From positions 1-48,123 of the forward strand of contig CAIYYT010000261.1 of the NCBI GenBank assembly GCA_903930455.1: a stretch of 48,123 nucleotides of DNA, given 5' to 3'. The notes under the pieces are model-generated. The model searched no databases and had not been told where the DNA came from. It was given only the letters and a program-made list of their open reading frames with translations. Each line of letters opens with the position of its first letter. Positions within the stretch are counted from its first letter, which is position 1. This document shows positions 34,514-44,700 of the stretch, piece after piece. Position numbers and translations under genes: made by a program. This stretch comes from an uncultured bacterium. Lineage in GTDB: Bacteria; Zixibacteria; MSB-5A5; CAIYYT01.

Positions 34514-35414
34514 ACGAATCGGATTTGTCTCACTCTCGGTTTTTCTTGCGATGACGATCTTCTGGCCAACTCCGGCCACACAGACAATAACCAAGGAATA
34601 CTACGGCCCGCCGGCGCCGATTTTTCATACGCTAAGTATTACACCTCCTAAGCTTTTTTGCGAGGCAGCGTTCTTGCAGGACAACAGCACGTCGGAAAAA
34701 CTCTACGGCAAAGATGAGTACAACGTTCGCCCGATTGCCAGCATCACTAAGCTGATCACCGCGTTGACGTTCCTCGATTTCAAAGTCGATTGGGACAAGA
34801 CGATCGAAATGGACACCTCGGATGCCAACAACTCCTCGCGCTCGCCACTCAGGGCAGGGGATGTCTACCGCGTGCGCGACTTGTTCCATTGCAGTCTGAT
34901 GTCTTCCGACAACCGCGCCACCCGCGCACTCGCCAGATCCACCGGCGTCTCCACCGACAGTTTTATCGTGATGATGAATCGGAAGGTTGACAGTCTCGGG
35001 CTGTTCAGTATCAAAGTTGACGAAGTCACGGGCCTGTCGGAGAATAATGTCGCCAGTGCTTATGACCTTGCCCGGTTAGTGAATATCGCCTCCGCGAACC
35101 CAACAATTCAGACGGCTCTTCTCACTAAGCAGTACAGCTTCATTTCTGAGAAGCGCAAGCGTCTGATCACACTCGGCAATACGGATCGGCTCTTGTTCAG
35201 CGAGTGGAATGTCCAGGGTGGGAAAACCGGTTACATTGGGGAATCAGGCTATTGCTTTGCCGTGAGAATCGCCAACGATAAGGGGCATGACCTGACCGGT
35301 GTCGTGCTGGGTGCGCACTCCAACAGCCGTCGTTTCAAGGAGGCGACCAAACTGTTCCAATGGGCGTTTACAGCTTTGGACAAGTTGCAGGCGAATACAA
35401 TTGGGAAGTTGTGA
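34497..35414 (+). CDS. D-alanyl-D-alanine carboxypeptidase/endopeptidase, peptidase family S11
   Basis: This 305-residue exported protein belongs to the low-molecular-mass penicillin-binding proteins. It has an N-terminal hydrophobic signal or anchor (IGFVSLSVFLAMTIFWPT) and the three catalytic boxes: S82-x-x-K85 in ASITKLITAL, SxN in MSSDNRATRAL near residue 137, and K243-T-G in GGKTGYIGESGYC. It would trim D-alanine or cut cross-links in murein. The length is that of PBP7-type enzymes without the extra C-terminal domain of PBP5. It overlaps the DUF72 gene by 17 bases. Confidence 0.92.
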   Translation: MYNGTKRIGFVSLSVFLAMTIFWPTPATQTITKEYYGPPAPIFHTLSITPPKLFCEAAFLQDNSTSEKLYGKDEYNVRPIASITKLITALTFLDFKVDWDKTIEMDTSDANNSSRSPLRAGDVYRVRDLFHCSLMSSDNRATRALARSTGVSTDSFIVMMNRKVDSLGLFSIKVDEVTGLSENNVASAYDLARLVNIASANPTIQTALLTKQYSFISEKRKRLITLGNTDRLLFSEWNVQGGKTGYIGESGYCFAVRIANDKGHDLTGVVLGAHSNSRRFKEATKLFQWAFTALDKLQANTIGKL

Positions 35415-35474
35415 TCCGCCTGAATAATGGTTGACATCCCCGCTTGAAGGCATAAATTGTTCGACCTTGTTGCT

Positions 35475-35547
35475 GGCGCCCTAGCTCAGTTGGTAGAGCA
35501 GCAGACTGAAAATCTGCGTGTCCCCAGTTCAATTCTGGGGGGCGCCA
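35475..35547 (+). tRNA. tRNA-Phe (anticodon GAA)
   Basis: A complete cloverleaf: acceptor GGCGCCC/GGGCGCC, D-arm GCTCAGTTGGTAGAGC, anticodon stem GCAGA/TCTGC with loop CTGAAAA (GAA at 35508-35510), T-arm CCCAG-TTCAATT-CTGGG and discriminator A. The 3' CCA is not encoded. Confidence 0.97.
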
Positions 35548-35620
35548 CATTTGCATGATAGCGCACTCGGGCATCCGGGTGCCCCCCCCCGCTTGCGGTG
35601 GGTCTTGAGATAGATTACAC

Positions 35621-35693
35621 GCCACCCTAGCTCAGTTGGTAGAGCAGCTGATTCGTAATCAGCAGGTCGTCGGTTCGACTCCGATGGGTGGCT
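35621..35693 (+). tRNA. tRNA-Thr (anticodon CGT)
   Basis: A complete cloverleaf: acceptor GCCACCC/GGGTGGC, D-arm GCTCAGTTGGTAGAGC, anticodon stem GCTGA/TCAGC with loop TTCGTAA (CGT at 35654-35656) and a normal T-arm. CCA is not encoded. It lies 73 bases after tRNA-Phe and is probably co-transcribed. Confidence 0.97.
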
Positions 35694-35932
35694 TTCTTTA
35701 TGCCTGAGATGTTCTCGCAAGCAGGTAAGTAGCTGGAAATGCTTGCCATTTTGGAGTCGATACTCCAGTTTGCAAAACCACAATGGTTTCGGCTTGCGCG
35801 ACTGTATGGTTTTGGCTAATCGGAGGTTTTGTCGTTTGCTTTTAGCGACGTACTGGTTACATTGGTGCCCGGGAGGCTAATCTGTAATTTGTTTTATGAA
35901 GTATTCGTGAGTTCGTGCAGGCAAACAAGATC
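35694..35932. other. intergenic region after the tRNAs
   Basis: A hairpin at 35752-35767 (TGGAGT-CGAT-ACTCCA) could end the tRNA transcript, but it lacks a T-run. TGTAAT at 35883-35888 is a possible -10 for the next gene. No coding potential is seen. Confidence 0.35.
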
Positions 35933-37435
35933 ATGAAGAATTGCGCGCTTCTGGCTTTTCTATTTTTCCTCGTGGTGTATCAGCCGTTTGCTCTAGTCTC
36001 TGCTCAAACCGGCACCTTTTTCAATCAGCGTGATGATCAGTATCGCTTGCTCGGGTTCAAGCGAGCCAAAGAAGCTTATGACGCTGCCAAAGCAGATTAC
36101 GATCGTCAACTCCAGCTATTTGAGCACAATTTGTCTGCGCGTGCAGACTTGGATCATGCTAGGTCTGTTCTGAGCGATGCCGAGGTCAATTATCAGCAGT
36201 CGCTTCTGGCGGTTCTGTTTGAGCAGCAGTATGTGACGATCAACTCTGCAGTCAAGTACTACGCTCAGGATGGAACGCGACACGTGAGGCTGACCGTGGC
36301 CAATGCCAGCGGCGGGAGCGCGGAGTACTGGAAGCTGCTTAACACTAACGACTCGCTGTTCCGGTCTCTTCATCCGGAAATAGTAAACAATGTTTATGTA
36401 TCGTTGCTGAACGATCAGAATGCGGTCATCAGCAAGCCGTACGAGTCGAAGATTGTTCAACTCGTTTATGGTGAGCCGGTGGAGGAGGACTTCCAACTTC
36501 TGCAGGACCTGGATGCGGTGACGGTGTCGTTGATCTATGGAAGCGGAACACAACGTCAGATGAAGATCTTCCTCGAAAAAGATGTGACGACCAACAAAGT
36601 GGCGGTACAGTCTGAGCAGTTCTCACAGGAAGTGGATCTGGGTTCCGCGGCATCGTATGACCTTGGCCTTGAGCTCTACAGCGGGACCAACAACACTTTC
36701 TCACTTGAGGCGGTAAACCTGCCGGTACAAATTAGCAAGAGCTTCAAGGACCCGATCAGCGGAGCCAGGGTCAGTCAGGTCAAGTTTACCGAGACTACGA
36801 GAAGCAAACGCGCTTCACTAGAGGTTGTACTACCAAGTCGCCCAAGTGAAGTCATTGTGATCGATAAGTCAATCCGATTTTTTGTAGCCGCCGTGCCTCC
36901 GGAACGAGCAGGTCTCTTCTCGGATGGTGCAAACAAGATCTGGACCCAAGAGGAGCTTGACAAACTCGATGTGGGCTACGTCACGCTGGAGCTAACTCCA
37001 CGTGGCAAGGGGATGCTTCTCGTACGCTGCAATCAGCTCTTCCAGACGATCAATGCTGGTGAGTCAGCCGCAATGACCATGAATTTGTTGAACGAGGGAA
37101 GCAACCGACTGGACAATATCGAGTATCGATTTGATCTGCCTCTCAACTGGCAGAAGCGAACGAATCCTGAAAGTGTATCTCGCCTCGAGATTGGGCAGGA
37201 TACGACCGTTGACATGATGTTTATTCCACCGCCGGACGCGACCTCTGGGCGATATGACATTCGCGTCCGCACTAGTGGCCAGTCAAATGGGCGGCCGGTG
37301 AACGGTGAAGACAAGACACTAAATGTCGAGGTCCAGGCCCGCAGTAACGTCGTCGGTACTTTGCTTATTGTGTTTCTAATCGTCGGGTTGGTGACGGGGA
37401 TCGTTGTATTTGGGGTCAGGCTGTCACGAAAATAA
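35933..37435 (+). CDS. exported, C-terminally anchored protein with NEW3-type domain, linked to an ABC-2 exporter
   Basis: This 500-residue protein has a signal peptide (LLAFLFFLVVYQPFALVSA) and a likely coiled coil at about 30-95 (RAKEAYDAAKADYDRQLQLF). Beta-rich domains follow, then a NEW3/COG1470-like Ig domain near 375-455 (AGESAAMTMNLLNEGSNRLD; GRYDIRVRTSG). A membrane segment (LLIVFLIVGLVTGIVVFGV) and a short basic tail end the protein. It precedes an ABC ATPase and two ABC-2 permeases, a pairing also seen in archaea and other bacteria. It could be a periplasmic adaptor or sensor for the exporter. The ATG at 35933 is preferred for the signal peptide; a GTG at 35915 would add six residues. 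Confidence 0.75.
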   Translation: MKNCALLAFLFFLVVYQPFALVSAQTGTFFNQRDDQYRLLGFKRAKEAYDAAKADYDRQLQLFEHNLSARADLDHARSVLSDAEVNYQQSLLAVLFEQQYVTINSAVKYYAQDGTRHVRLTVANASGGSAEYWKLLNTNDSLFRSLHPEIVNNVYVSLLNDQNAVISKPYESKIVQLVYGEPVEEDFQLLQDLDAVTVSLIYGSGTQRQMKIFLEKDVTTNKVAVQSEQFSQEVDLGSAASYDLGLELYSGTNNTFSLEAVNLPVQISKSFKDPISGARVSQVKFTETTRSKRASLEVVLPSRPSEVIVIDKSIRFFVAAVPPERAGLFSDGANKIWTQEELDKLDVGYVTLELTPRGKGMLLVRCNQLFQTINAGESAAMTMNLLNEGSNRLDNIEYRFDLPLNWQKRTNPESVSRLEIGQDTTVDMMFIPPPDATSGRYDIRVRTSGQSNGRPVNGEDKTLNVEVQARSNVVGTLLIVFLIVGLVTGIVVFGVRLSRK

Positions 37436-37449
37436 CGGGCATTTCATCT

Positions 37450-38223
37450 GTGGGAAGTGGATCAGTGCAGGCAGACAAGAGCACAGCGCCAGTCCTGGAG
37501 GCAGTGGGATTGACAAAGAAATACGATGATGGCCGAACTGCCTTGGACCACATCTCGTTTTCTGTGCGGTCTCGTGAGATCTATGTCATGCTCGGAGGCA
37601 ATGGCGCAGGAAAGACAACTACGATCAATCTCTTTCTGAATTTGATAGAACCGACCGACGGCGAAGCGCGTATTATGGGCTGCGTCGCACATTATGAACC
37701 ACTGCAGGCCAAGAAACACGTCTCATTTGTATCTGAAAATGTGATGCTCTATGGCAATTTCACTGCGCTTCAGAATCTTGACTTCTTCGCTCGGCTCGGA
37801 GGTATGACTGGCTGTTCATTGAATGATTACCGAGACGCCTTGCTCCGTGTTGGCCTGAGCGAGGATGCCCACCGGAAGAAGCTGCGCGAGTTCTCCAAGG
37901 GAATGCGCCAAAAATGTGGAATCGCCATTGCCATCTTGAAGAATGCTCCTGCGGTTCTTCTCGACGAACCGACTTCGGGCCTTGACCCAAAGGCCGGCTA
38001 CGAGTTCATCGGATTGCTGAGGTCATTGCGGGACGAAGGGAAGGCTATACTTATGTCAACGCATGACATATTCCGTGCCAGAGAACTTGCCGATACTATC
38101 GCCATCCTGGACCAAGGCAAAATTGTATTTGAACAACCTGCCAGTCGCCTGCAGGAACAAGATCTTGAACAACTCTATATCCGCCACATGGCGGGTGGCG
38201 ACATCGCCCAAGCAGAGCCCTGA
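37450..38223 (+). CDS. ABC-2 type exporter ATP-binding protein
   Basis: This 257-residue ATPase has Walker A GGNGAGKTTT near residue 55, the Q-loop region VSFVSENVMLYGNF, the signature FSKGMRQK near 152 and Walker B AVLLDEPTSGLDP near 173. The H-loop histidine is in STHDIFRA. It belongs to the ABC-2/CcmA-like group that powers export or membrane work. It starts 15 bases after the anchored protein and is followed by the two permeases. The GTG at 37450 is chosen; GTG at 37465 is equally possible. Confidence 0.9.
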   Translation: MGSGSVQADKSTAPVLEAVGLTKKYDDGRTALDHISFSVRSREIYVMLGGNGAGKTTTINLFLNLIEPTDGEARIMGCVAHYEPLQAKKHVSFVSENVMLYGNFTALQNLDFFARLGGMTGCSLNDYRDALLRVGLSEDAHRKKLREFSKGMRQKCGIAIAILKNAPAVLLDEPTSGLDPKAGYEFIGLLRSLRDEGKAILMSTHDIFRARELADTIAILDQGKIVFEQPASRLQEQDLEQLYIRHMAGGDIAQAEP

Positions 38224-38230
38224 GGATACT

Positions 38231-39631
38231 ATGTTTTGGCTCCTTGTGGAAAAGGACATTCGCGACATTGTCGGCTCACCAAAATTCGTCATTTCATTTG
38301 GTGTATGCGCGAGTGTGATTCTTCTGGCATTTTATGTGGGGGCTATGAACTACCGTGCAAGTCGGTCGGAATACGAAGCGGATGTAGTTGATAATCGTCG
38401 GCAGTCGGAAAATCTGACCAATTGGTCTAATCTTCAGGAGTATCGCGTCTTTCTTCCACCTACACCAATATCATCTTTGGTGGTGGGGGTATCTGGCGAC
38501 ATTGGGCGAGCAATCAAGATTAGTTGGGAGGGTCTATCGGGTCCCTATGAAAGTCGCTTCGGTGAAGCGCCAGTACTGGCGATATTCCGCCACTTGGACC
38601 TGGAATTTCTGTTCGGGGTACTTCTTTCCTTGTTTGCGATACTGATGTGCTATGACTCGGTCTCGGGCGAGAAAGAGCGCGGCACGTTGAGGCTGGTTTT
38701 CGCCAACAGCGTGTCTCGATCATCATATCTCGCGGGGAAGATGGCAGGGTCGTTGCTGGCAATCGGAGTTCCTTTGCTGGTGGCTATCAGTGTGGGCTCG
38801 CTCATTTTGCCGCTTCTAGGCGTAGTGCTGTCGGCCGAGGACTGGTGTCGACTGGCAATCATGGTGATTTGTGGTTTCGCGTATATTTCGTGCTTCATGG
38901 CAATGTCCATGCTGGTCTCTTCGATCACAAGCAGGTCAGCAAACTCTCTGATGATCCTTCTGGTTGTCTGGACCATTTCGGTTCAGTTGATTCCACGAAT
39001 TGGCGTTTTCCTGGCCGGAACGCTCGTCGACGTTCCATCGGTTGATGACCTCACGGCTCAGGAAGAGAAGTTCCGTTCGCAGTCCTATAGCGAATACAAG
39101 GGGAAATTAAGCAGTTTCAGACCTTCGCCGAATGCCGACGGAGCCCAGGCGACGAAGGAATCGCAACAGCTCATGGAGAAAGTACTGACTGACAACTACC
39201 TCAGAGTACAGGAGCTTGCGGACCGTTTGGATGAAGATCGCGAAAATAAGCAAAGACTCCGGGCACGTGTGGGGTTGCTCTTGTCACGCGTGTCTCCGTA
39301 CTCGTCGCTCAGTCTGTCCCTGTCTTCCCTGGCAGGAACTGATCTGACTATGGCAAATCGGTTCCGTGACCAGGCGGAGTCATTCCGCCGCGACCTGACG
39401 GCATTTCTGAGAGAGAAGACCGGGTCATACGGCGGGTTTGGAATCGGAACATATACCGCGAGCAGTGGAAAGCCAATTGACGTGACAGAGTTGCCGGTGT
39501 TCGAGTATTCGCGATCATCGCTTGGTGAGGTGGTTCTCTCCGCCGCTCCTGAGCTAGGTCTCCTGCTAACGTGCGGTTTGATGGCATTTGCGGCGGCGTT
39601 CGTAGCATTCGGCCGTTACGATCTAAGATAG
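38231..39631 (+). CDS. ABC-2 type permease, first of two paralogues
   Basis: This 466-residue membrane protein has an N-terminal membrane segment (FVISFGVCASVILLAFYVG), a large extracytoplasmic loop and a core of about four or five segments with the ABC-2 motif MCYDSVSGEKERGTLRLVF. A second extracytoplasmic domain with a probable coiled coil (about 265-345) precedes the last segment. The ATG at 38231 has GAGGA upstream and lies eight bases after the ATPase stop. Its layout and key motifs are repeated in the next gene, so the pair probably forms a heterodimeric channel. Confidence 0.88.
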   Translation: MFWLLVEKDIRDIVGSPKFVISFGVCASVILLAFYVGAMNYRASRSEYEADVVDNRRQSENLTNWSNLQEYRVFLPPTPISSLVVGVSGDIGRAIKISWEGLSGPYESRFGEAPVLAIFRHLDLEFLFGVLLSLFAILMCYDSVSGEKERGTLRLVFANSVSRSSYLAGKMAGSLLAIGVPLLVAISVGSLILPLLGVVLSAEDWCRLAIMVICGFAYISCFMAMSMLVSSITSRSANSLMILLVVWTISVQLIPRIGVFLAGTLVDVPSVDDLTAQEEKFRSQSYSEYKGKLSSFRPSPNADGAQATKESQQLMEKVLTDNYLRVQELADRLDEDRENKQRLRARVGLLLSRVSPYSSLSLSLSSLAGTDLTMANRFRDQAESFRRDLTAFLREKTGSYGGFGIGTYTASSGKPIDVTELPVFEYSRSSLGEVVLSAAPELGLLLTCGLMAFAAAFVAFGRYDLR

Positions 39632-39642
39632 ACTCAACCAGT

Positions 39643-41073
39643 ATGATATTTAATACGCTCGTCCAGAAAGAACTCCGCGCAATCCTGCTCAGTCCCAAAT
39701 TCACTGGAATGTTTGTTGTTTCTTCAGTCCTGGTTGTGGTCTCGACTCTGATTGGTATTGCCGAATACAAGGCGTCCGTCAAGGAGTATGAGGGTGGTCG
39801 GCAGATCGCTGAAGAGCAGTTGAATGATCAGGGCGGCTGGTCGACAATGCAGTACCGGGCTTTTCGTCGGCCCGATCCGATGCAGGTGTTTGTGTCGGGA
39901 GTCGCATTTGATCTGGGGCGGTGGTCTTATGTTGAGAAGAATCGTGCGGCGCATCTCCTCAGCAGCGCGTATTCCAATGATCCGCTCTATGCCGTTTTTC
40001 GATTCATGGATTTCTCGTTTGTTGCGCTGATCGTGTTTTCGCTGTTAGCTATTGTATTCACATACGACGCAGTATGTGGCGAGAGCGAAGCCGGAACGCT
40101 GCGCCTGGTTTTCGCTAGTCCGATCACTCGCGCCCAGTACCTGCTTGCTAAGTGTGCCGGCGCCTGGCTAGGGTTGGTCATTCCGCTTGCGATACCCGTT
40201 TCGATCAGCCTACTGCTGGTGCAAGTGCTGGGGATTCCATTCCAGACGACTGATTGGCTTCGCTTGGCGCTGTTCCTCGCAACAGTGACACTGCTTATAA
40301 CTTTCTTTGTTGTCTTCGGAGTGCTGATGTCTGTCTTGACCAAGAGTTCTTCGGTATCATTTCTCCTGAGTCTGATGTGCTGGGTGCTCCTCGTTTTTAT
40401 CATTCCGCGTACCGGAGCGCTAGTCGCCAGTCGGATTGTACAGGTTCCGTCTGTCTCGGAGATCGAGGGGAAGCGGAGTGCCTATTCAAGAGATCAATGG
40501 CAGAGGTTTTTCGCAGGGCTGACTGATGTTTTTCGGAAGTTCTTCGACGAGAATCCTGGTGTGTCTCAGGAGAGATCATTTGCATTCCAGGATTCGGTCC
40601 AGATGGCCGTCATGACGTCGATCGAAGAGTATGAGGCGAAGCTTTTGCAGGATCGGCGAAGAGCTGAGGGAATGCAAAGACGACTCGCCTATGTATTATG
40701 CCAGCTTTCTCCGGCTTCGTCGTTTCAATTGGCGAGCATGAGCCTGGCTAATACGGATGTTGAGTTGAAGCTAAGATACGAAGACGCGATTGACCGTTAT
40801 CGTGCGGAATACACCAAGTATTTCAAGGACAAGAAGGTTGACGGCCCCGGCTCGCGGCGGGTGACTTCTTTTTCTGACGGAGTGGGTGGGCTGCGGTTCA
40901 GTTTCCCGAGTGTTCAGGAAATCGATCTAAGCGATCTTCCGCGTTTTGTTCCGCCGACATGGTCAGCGTCGGTCTTGCCTCAGTTTTTCGTTGAAGTTGG
41001 CTCGATGCTCTGCTTCATCTTGATGGCCTTCGTTGGTGGTTGGGTTGCGTTCATGCGCTACGATCTTAGGTAG
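39643..41073 (+). CDS. ABC-2 type permease, second of two paralogues
   Basis: This 476-residue protein matches the preceding permease in length and order: N-terminal segment (MFVVSSVLVVVSTLIGIAEY), extracytoplasmic loop with WSTMQYRAFRRPDP (compare WSNLQEYRVFLPPTP), the motif FTYDAVCGESEAGTLRLVFA, a coiled-coil domain, and a last membrane segment followed by MRYDLR (compare GRYDLR). It starts 11 bases after the first permease. The similarity indicates an old tandem duplication. Exporter substrate unknown. Confidence 0.88.
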   Translation: MIFNTLVQKELRAILLSPKFTGMFVVSSVLVVVSTLIGIAEYKASVKEYEGGRQIAEEQLNDQGGWSTMQYRAFRRPDPMQVFVSGVAFDLGRWSYVEKNRAAHLLSSAYSNDPLYAVFRFMDFSFVALIVFSLLAIVFTYDAVCGESEAGTLRLVFASPITRAQYLLAKCAGAWLGLVIPLAIPVSISLLLVQVLGIPFQTTDWLRLALFLATVTLLITFFVVFGVLMSVLTKSSSVSFLLSLMCWVLLVFIIPRTGALVASRIVQVPSVSEIEGKRSAYSRDQWQRFFAGLTDVFRKFFDENPGVSQERSFAFQDSVQMAVMTSIEEYEAKLLQDRRRAEGMQRRLAYVLCQLSPASSFQLASMSLANTDVELKLRYEDAIDRYRAEYTKYFKDKKVDGPGSRRVTSFSDGVGGLRFSFPSVQEIDLSDLPRFVPPTWSASVLPQFFVEVGSMLCFILMAFVGGWVAFMRYDLR

Positions 41074-41085
41074 GATTTGCCGTTC

Positions 41086-41243
41086 CGTCACGTTTTGCGC
41101 CGCGGCCACTCTGTCTGGTATTTGCTCGCAGGTCTGTTCGCCGCGTGTGACGTGACGAAGTGCTCTGTGAGACGGCATCCGACTTGCCGATGCGTCAGGT
41201 CACGCTCCCGCAACACCCCACACCTCCGCTAAGACCTGACGCA
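41086..41243. repeat. structured intergenic element with nested and tandem inverted repeats
   Basis: Three perfect dyads lie in 158 bases. CGTCACGT/ACGTGACG (41086-41093, 41150-41157) encloses CGCGGC/GCCGCG (41101-41106, 41140-41145). TGCGTCAGGTC/GACCTGACGCA (41191-41201, 41233-41243) is an 11-bp pair with a 31-base loop. No T-run follows. A related block (CTGACGC then CAACAGGCGA) recurs at 46562-46580, suggesting a small dispersed element. Confidence 0.5.
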
Positions 41244-41766
41244 ACAGGCGAAATCTTATTTCGGTCATTCCCCTCATAGCTTTCCACAGATCGGTTGGTG
41301 CGCCAATGCCTTTTCGAGTCTTCTAAGAAATCCGAGCAGACTATCCCTCTTCCTTGGCACTGATTTTGCATACCTTACTCGCGACAAGACAACTCAAAAT
41401 GTCAAGTTGGGTACGATCGTGAGTAGCTTTCGGGCACTTCCGTCCAGTAATCGTGTATTTCGTATCTTGTTCGCCCTCTTGGGTTGCGCTGGAGATACAG
41501 GTATGAGCAGTTGGCAGAAAGATAAGGACCAAGCGGGGAACATTGGCATCGACGCCGAGGGGGGGGCGACGCCCAACGCGCGCGCCGGACAAGGAGGTGG
41601 GATGATCTACGGTTTTGAGACACGAGTCTCGGGTTTGTCAAACCAATCTGACGAGCGCACGATGCAGCTCGCGAAAAGGAAATCTGTCGACAATGGTTGC
41701 GCTTGCCGCGCGAGTTTTCGCGCCGGGTCGCTCTTTCAAAATGAGCGGTCTCGAATTTGCAGAACT
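41244..41766. other. region upstream of the subtilase; start of the gene uncertain
   Basis: A small hairpin CGAAAT-CTT-ATTTCG is at 41249-41263. The subtilase frame is open from 41407 and has an ATG at 41602 with AGGAGGTGGG directly before it, but the residues encoded between there and 41766 do not look like a signal peptide or a known domain. No other gene is supported. Confidence 0.35.
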
Positions 41767-44700
41767 GTGATCAGTCTCCCATCAATCACAACGACTTCAC
41801 TAGTCCTTCTATGCTCAATCTGGTTCCTTGCGAGATCGATTTGCGCACAATCAATGGCAATTTCCTCCGCAGATTCTGCGCCGAAACGCCTGATCGTCAA
41901 GCTTAAGAGCGTTGCCCCAACCCAGCTTTTTAAGCCTTCTGCCGGAATGCTGGTAGAAAAAAGGGAACTTGTCCGAGTCAACGCCGAATTTGGCGTAATC
42001 CGGTCTCAACCCTTTCTTCCGCAAGCGGCCGATCTCTCGACTTCTTTTGGGGAAGTGCAAATTCTTACATTCGACGAGAACGCAGATATCGCGAGCATCC
42101 AGAGTCGCTACCAGAAGCTCAGTTTTGTCGAGTACGCCGAACCCGACTACCAGATGGAGCTGTTCACTTCCCCAAACGATCCACTCTACTCAAAGCAATG
42201 GTACTTGCACAACACCGGTCAAAGCTACTGGAAGGTACTCCGTCGCGAGGGGGATTACAACGACTCGCTTGTTGCTGATTTCGGAGTCGCAGGAGCCGAC
42301 ATCGCCGCAGACGCGGTGTTTACCAATCCACCGGCTCGGACGGAAGCTATCATCGCCATCATTGATACCGGCATTGATTTCAGACATCCGGATCTAATTG
42401 GTCAGATCTGGACCAATACTCAGGAAATTCCTAGAAACGGCATTGATGACGATCACAATGGCTATGTCGACGACATTCAGGGATGGGATTTTTCGGCGAA
42501 TGACACAACCTTGATACCGGTCTTGGAGGATAACGATCCAACCGATCACTATGGTCACGGCACTCACGTTGCCGGCATCATAGCTGCCGCCACCAAAAAC
42601 GGCGTCGGCGTAGCCGGAATCGCTCCGCATTGCCGCATTATGCCTCTGAAGATCTATCCGATGATGCTTGCTTCAATGGCGGCGAGTGCTATCATGTACG
42701 CTGCCGACAACGGCGCTGACGTGATCAGCATGAGCTGGGGCGCATCCTATCCTTCAAAGCTGATCGAAGATGCCCTTAGCTACGCCCGCGCCAAAGGAAC
42801 CGTCCTCTGTGCTGCCAGCGGCAACAGTGGAACTCAAGAGGCATTCTATCCGGCAGCGTTGCCGCTGACAATAGCCGTCGGCGCAACCGACAGTCGCGAT
42901 CACGTGACCACATTCTCCAGCTACGGGCCTCATATCGATGTCGTCGCACCCGGAGAGTCAATTCTGTCTCTACGCGCCCTAACTACTGACATGTATGCTT
43001 TGCCGCCGAGCAATGAACCCGGCGTCCACGTTATCGCCGACGAGTACTACGAAGCGTCGGGTACCAGTATGGCCTGTCCCATGGTGGCGGCTATAGCCGG
43101 TTACCTCAAATCAGTTTCTCCGGGAATCACCCCTTCGTATGCCCAGGAAATCATTCAGCTCTCCGCCAAAGACCTCAGCGACCCCTATGGTGTTGGCGGC
43201 AACTATCCCGGTCGCGATATTTACAGCGGCTTCGGTCGCGTCAACCTTAAGCAGGCGCTTACGCTGGCGCCGGCGCGGCGAGCTCGCATCGAGTCTCCCA
43301 GCAGGAGTCCATTTCTTAGCGGCATCGTCAACATCACGGGCATTGCTGATGGTACCGGCTTTGGCAGCTACACTCTGGATTACGGCGCCGATGACAGCCC
43401 GAAACAATGGCGTCAACTCGCTTCTTCGGCCACACCGGTGACCCATACTCTGCTGGCAGTATGGAACACCGACTCCCTTGACGGCACCTTTTCCTTGCGG
43501 CTGCGGGTTGGAGACGTCAACGAGTCGCAGGTTACTGTCCATGTTGCCAATCACGATTTCGCCGACATACTCTCACCGGCAGTTGGGGACACATTGACCG
43601 GTTCGAGCGCCATCGTCGGTAGCGCTTCATCTCCGGATTTCCTCTTTGCCACCCTCGAGTATGGAGAGGGCACTGCGCCAAGAAATTGGAAATCGCTGGA
43701 TACTCTGATGATGCCTGTTTACCAGGGGCTCTTGCTCGACTGGAACGTCAGCGAGCTGACGGAAGGCAACTACGTACTTCGCCTGACAGTTCACACGTCT
43801 CGTAGTGTGATACCATACAGCGTCAATCTGTATGTGCGTTCACCTTTCTCCGGACGCAACGGCTGGCGCACGCATGTAGGCGACGTGACGACGATCGTGC
43901 CCAACTACGGCGACTTCGATGGTGACGGCCGTAATGAGATCGTCGTCGGCACTTCGGAGGGTATCAAATATTACGATACTAATGGTAACCTCAAAACCGA
44001 CGGAATGCCCGAATTGCCCGACTGGAATTTCCGTACGCCGATTGCAGTTGGGAATCTGGATGGTGATGGCATCGACGATTTTGTTGCTGTAAGCGAAGAG
44101 CCGCCGATACTGTTTGTGGTGAGATCGGGTCAACCGTCGTGGAAAGCGGTCAGTCTTCCTTGTGCACCGGGTGTGGAGCAGTATGATGTCAATCAGGAAG
44201 AAAGGTTTCCGGTTGTGTTTCTTACGGACATCAACGGCGATGGCAAGGACGAGATTCATTTTCTGTCCTCCGGCTCCGCGAGGGAGTATTGTCCCTATTC
44301 TTCCGATGGCGAACCCTGGTCGAGTTACGATGAGTATGTGAACGTTAAGTCATGTCTGCCTGCCGATTTAGACGGTGACCATATCGCCGAGATCTATTGC
44401 CTGACCACCGACTCGCTTCGGGGGTATGACCTGGCAGGTAAGGAAATATCATCCGCTTTTCTCAACCTCGCGACGCCGTTTGACCTGCAAGGAATGTCGG
44501 CTGTCGATGTTGATGATGACGGCAAACTTGAACTGCTTGTCTTCGGCCGCTACCCATGGTCCGTCAATACCAGTAACTACTGGCTGTTCGCTTTCGGAGA
44601 AAATCTTTCGCTCGAAAATGGCTGGCCGCGCGAAATACAAATCGATAGGTACTTGCTGCCTAATATGCCGGTCTTTGGCGATCTGGATGGCGATTCACTC

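Noticed and set aside
35580-35592. Long C-run after tRNA-Phe
   Set aside because: A simple homopolymer; it may vary by sequencing but has no visible function.
35368-35783. Minus-strand frames with ESNRRPADYESAALPTELG and LNWGHADFQSAALPTELG
   Set aside because: These are translations of the complementary strand of the two tRNA genes, a well-known source of false proteins.
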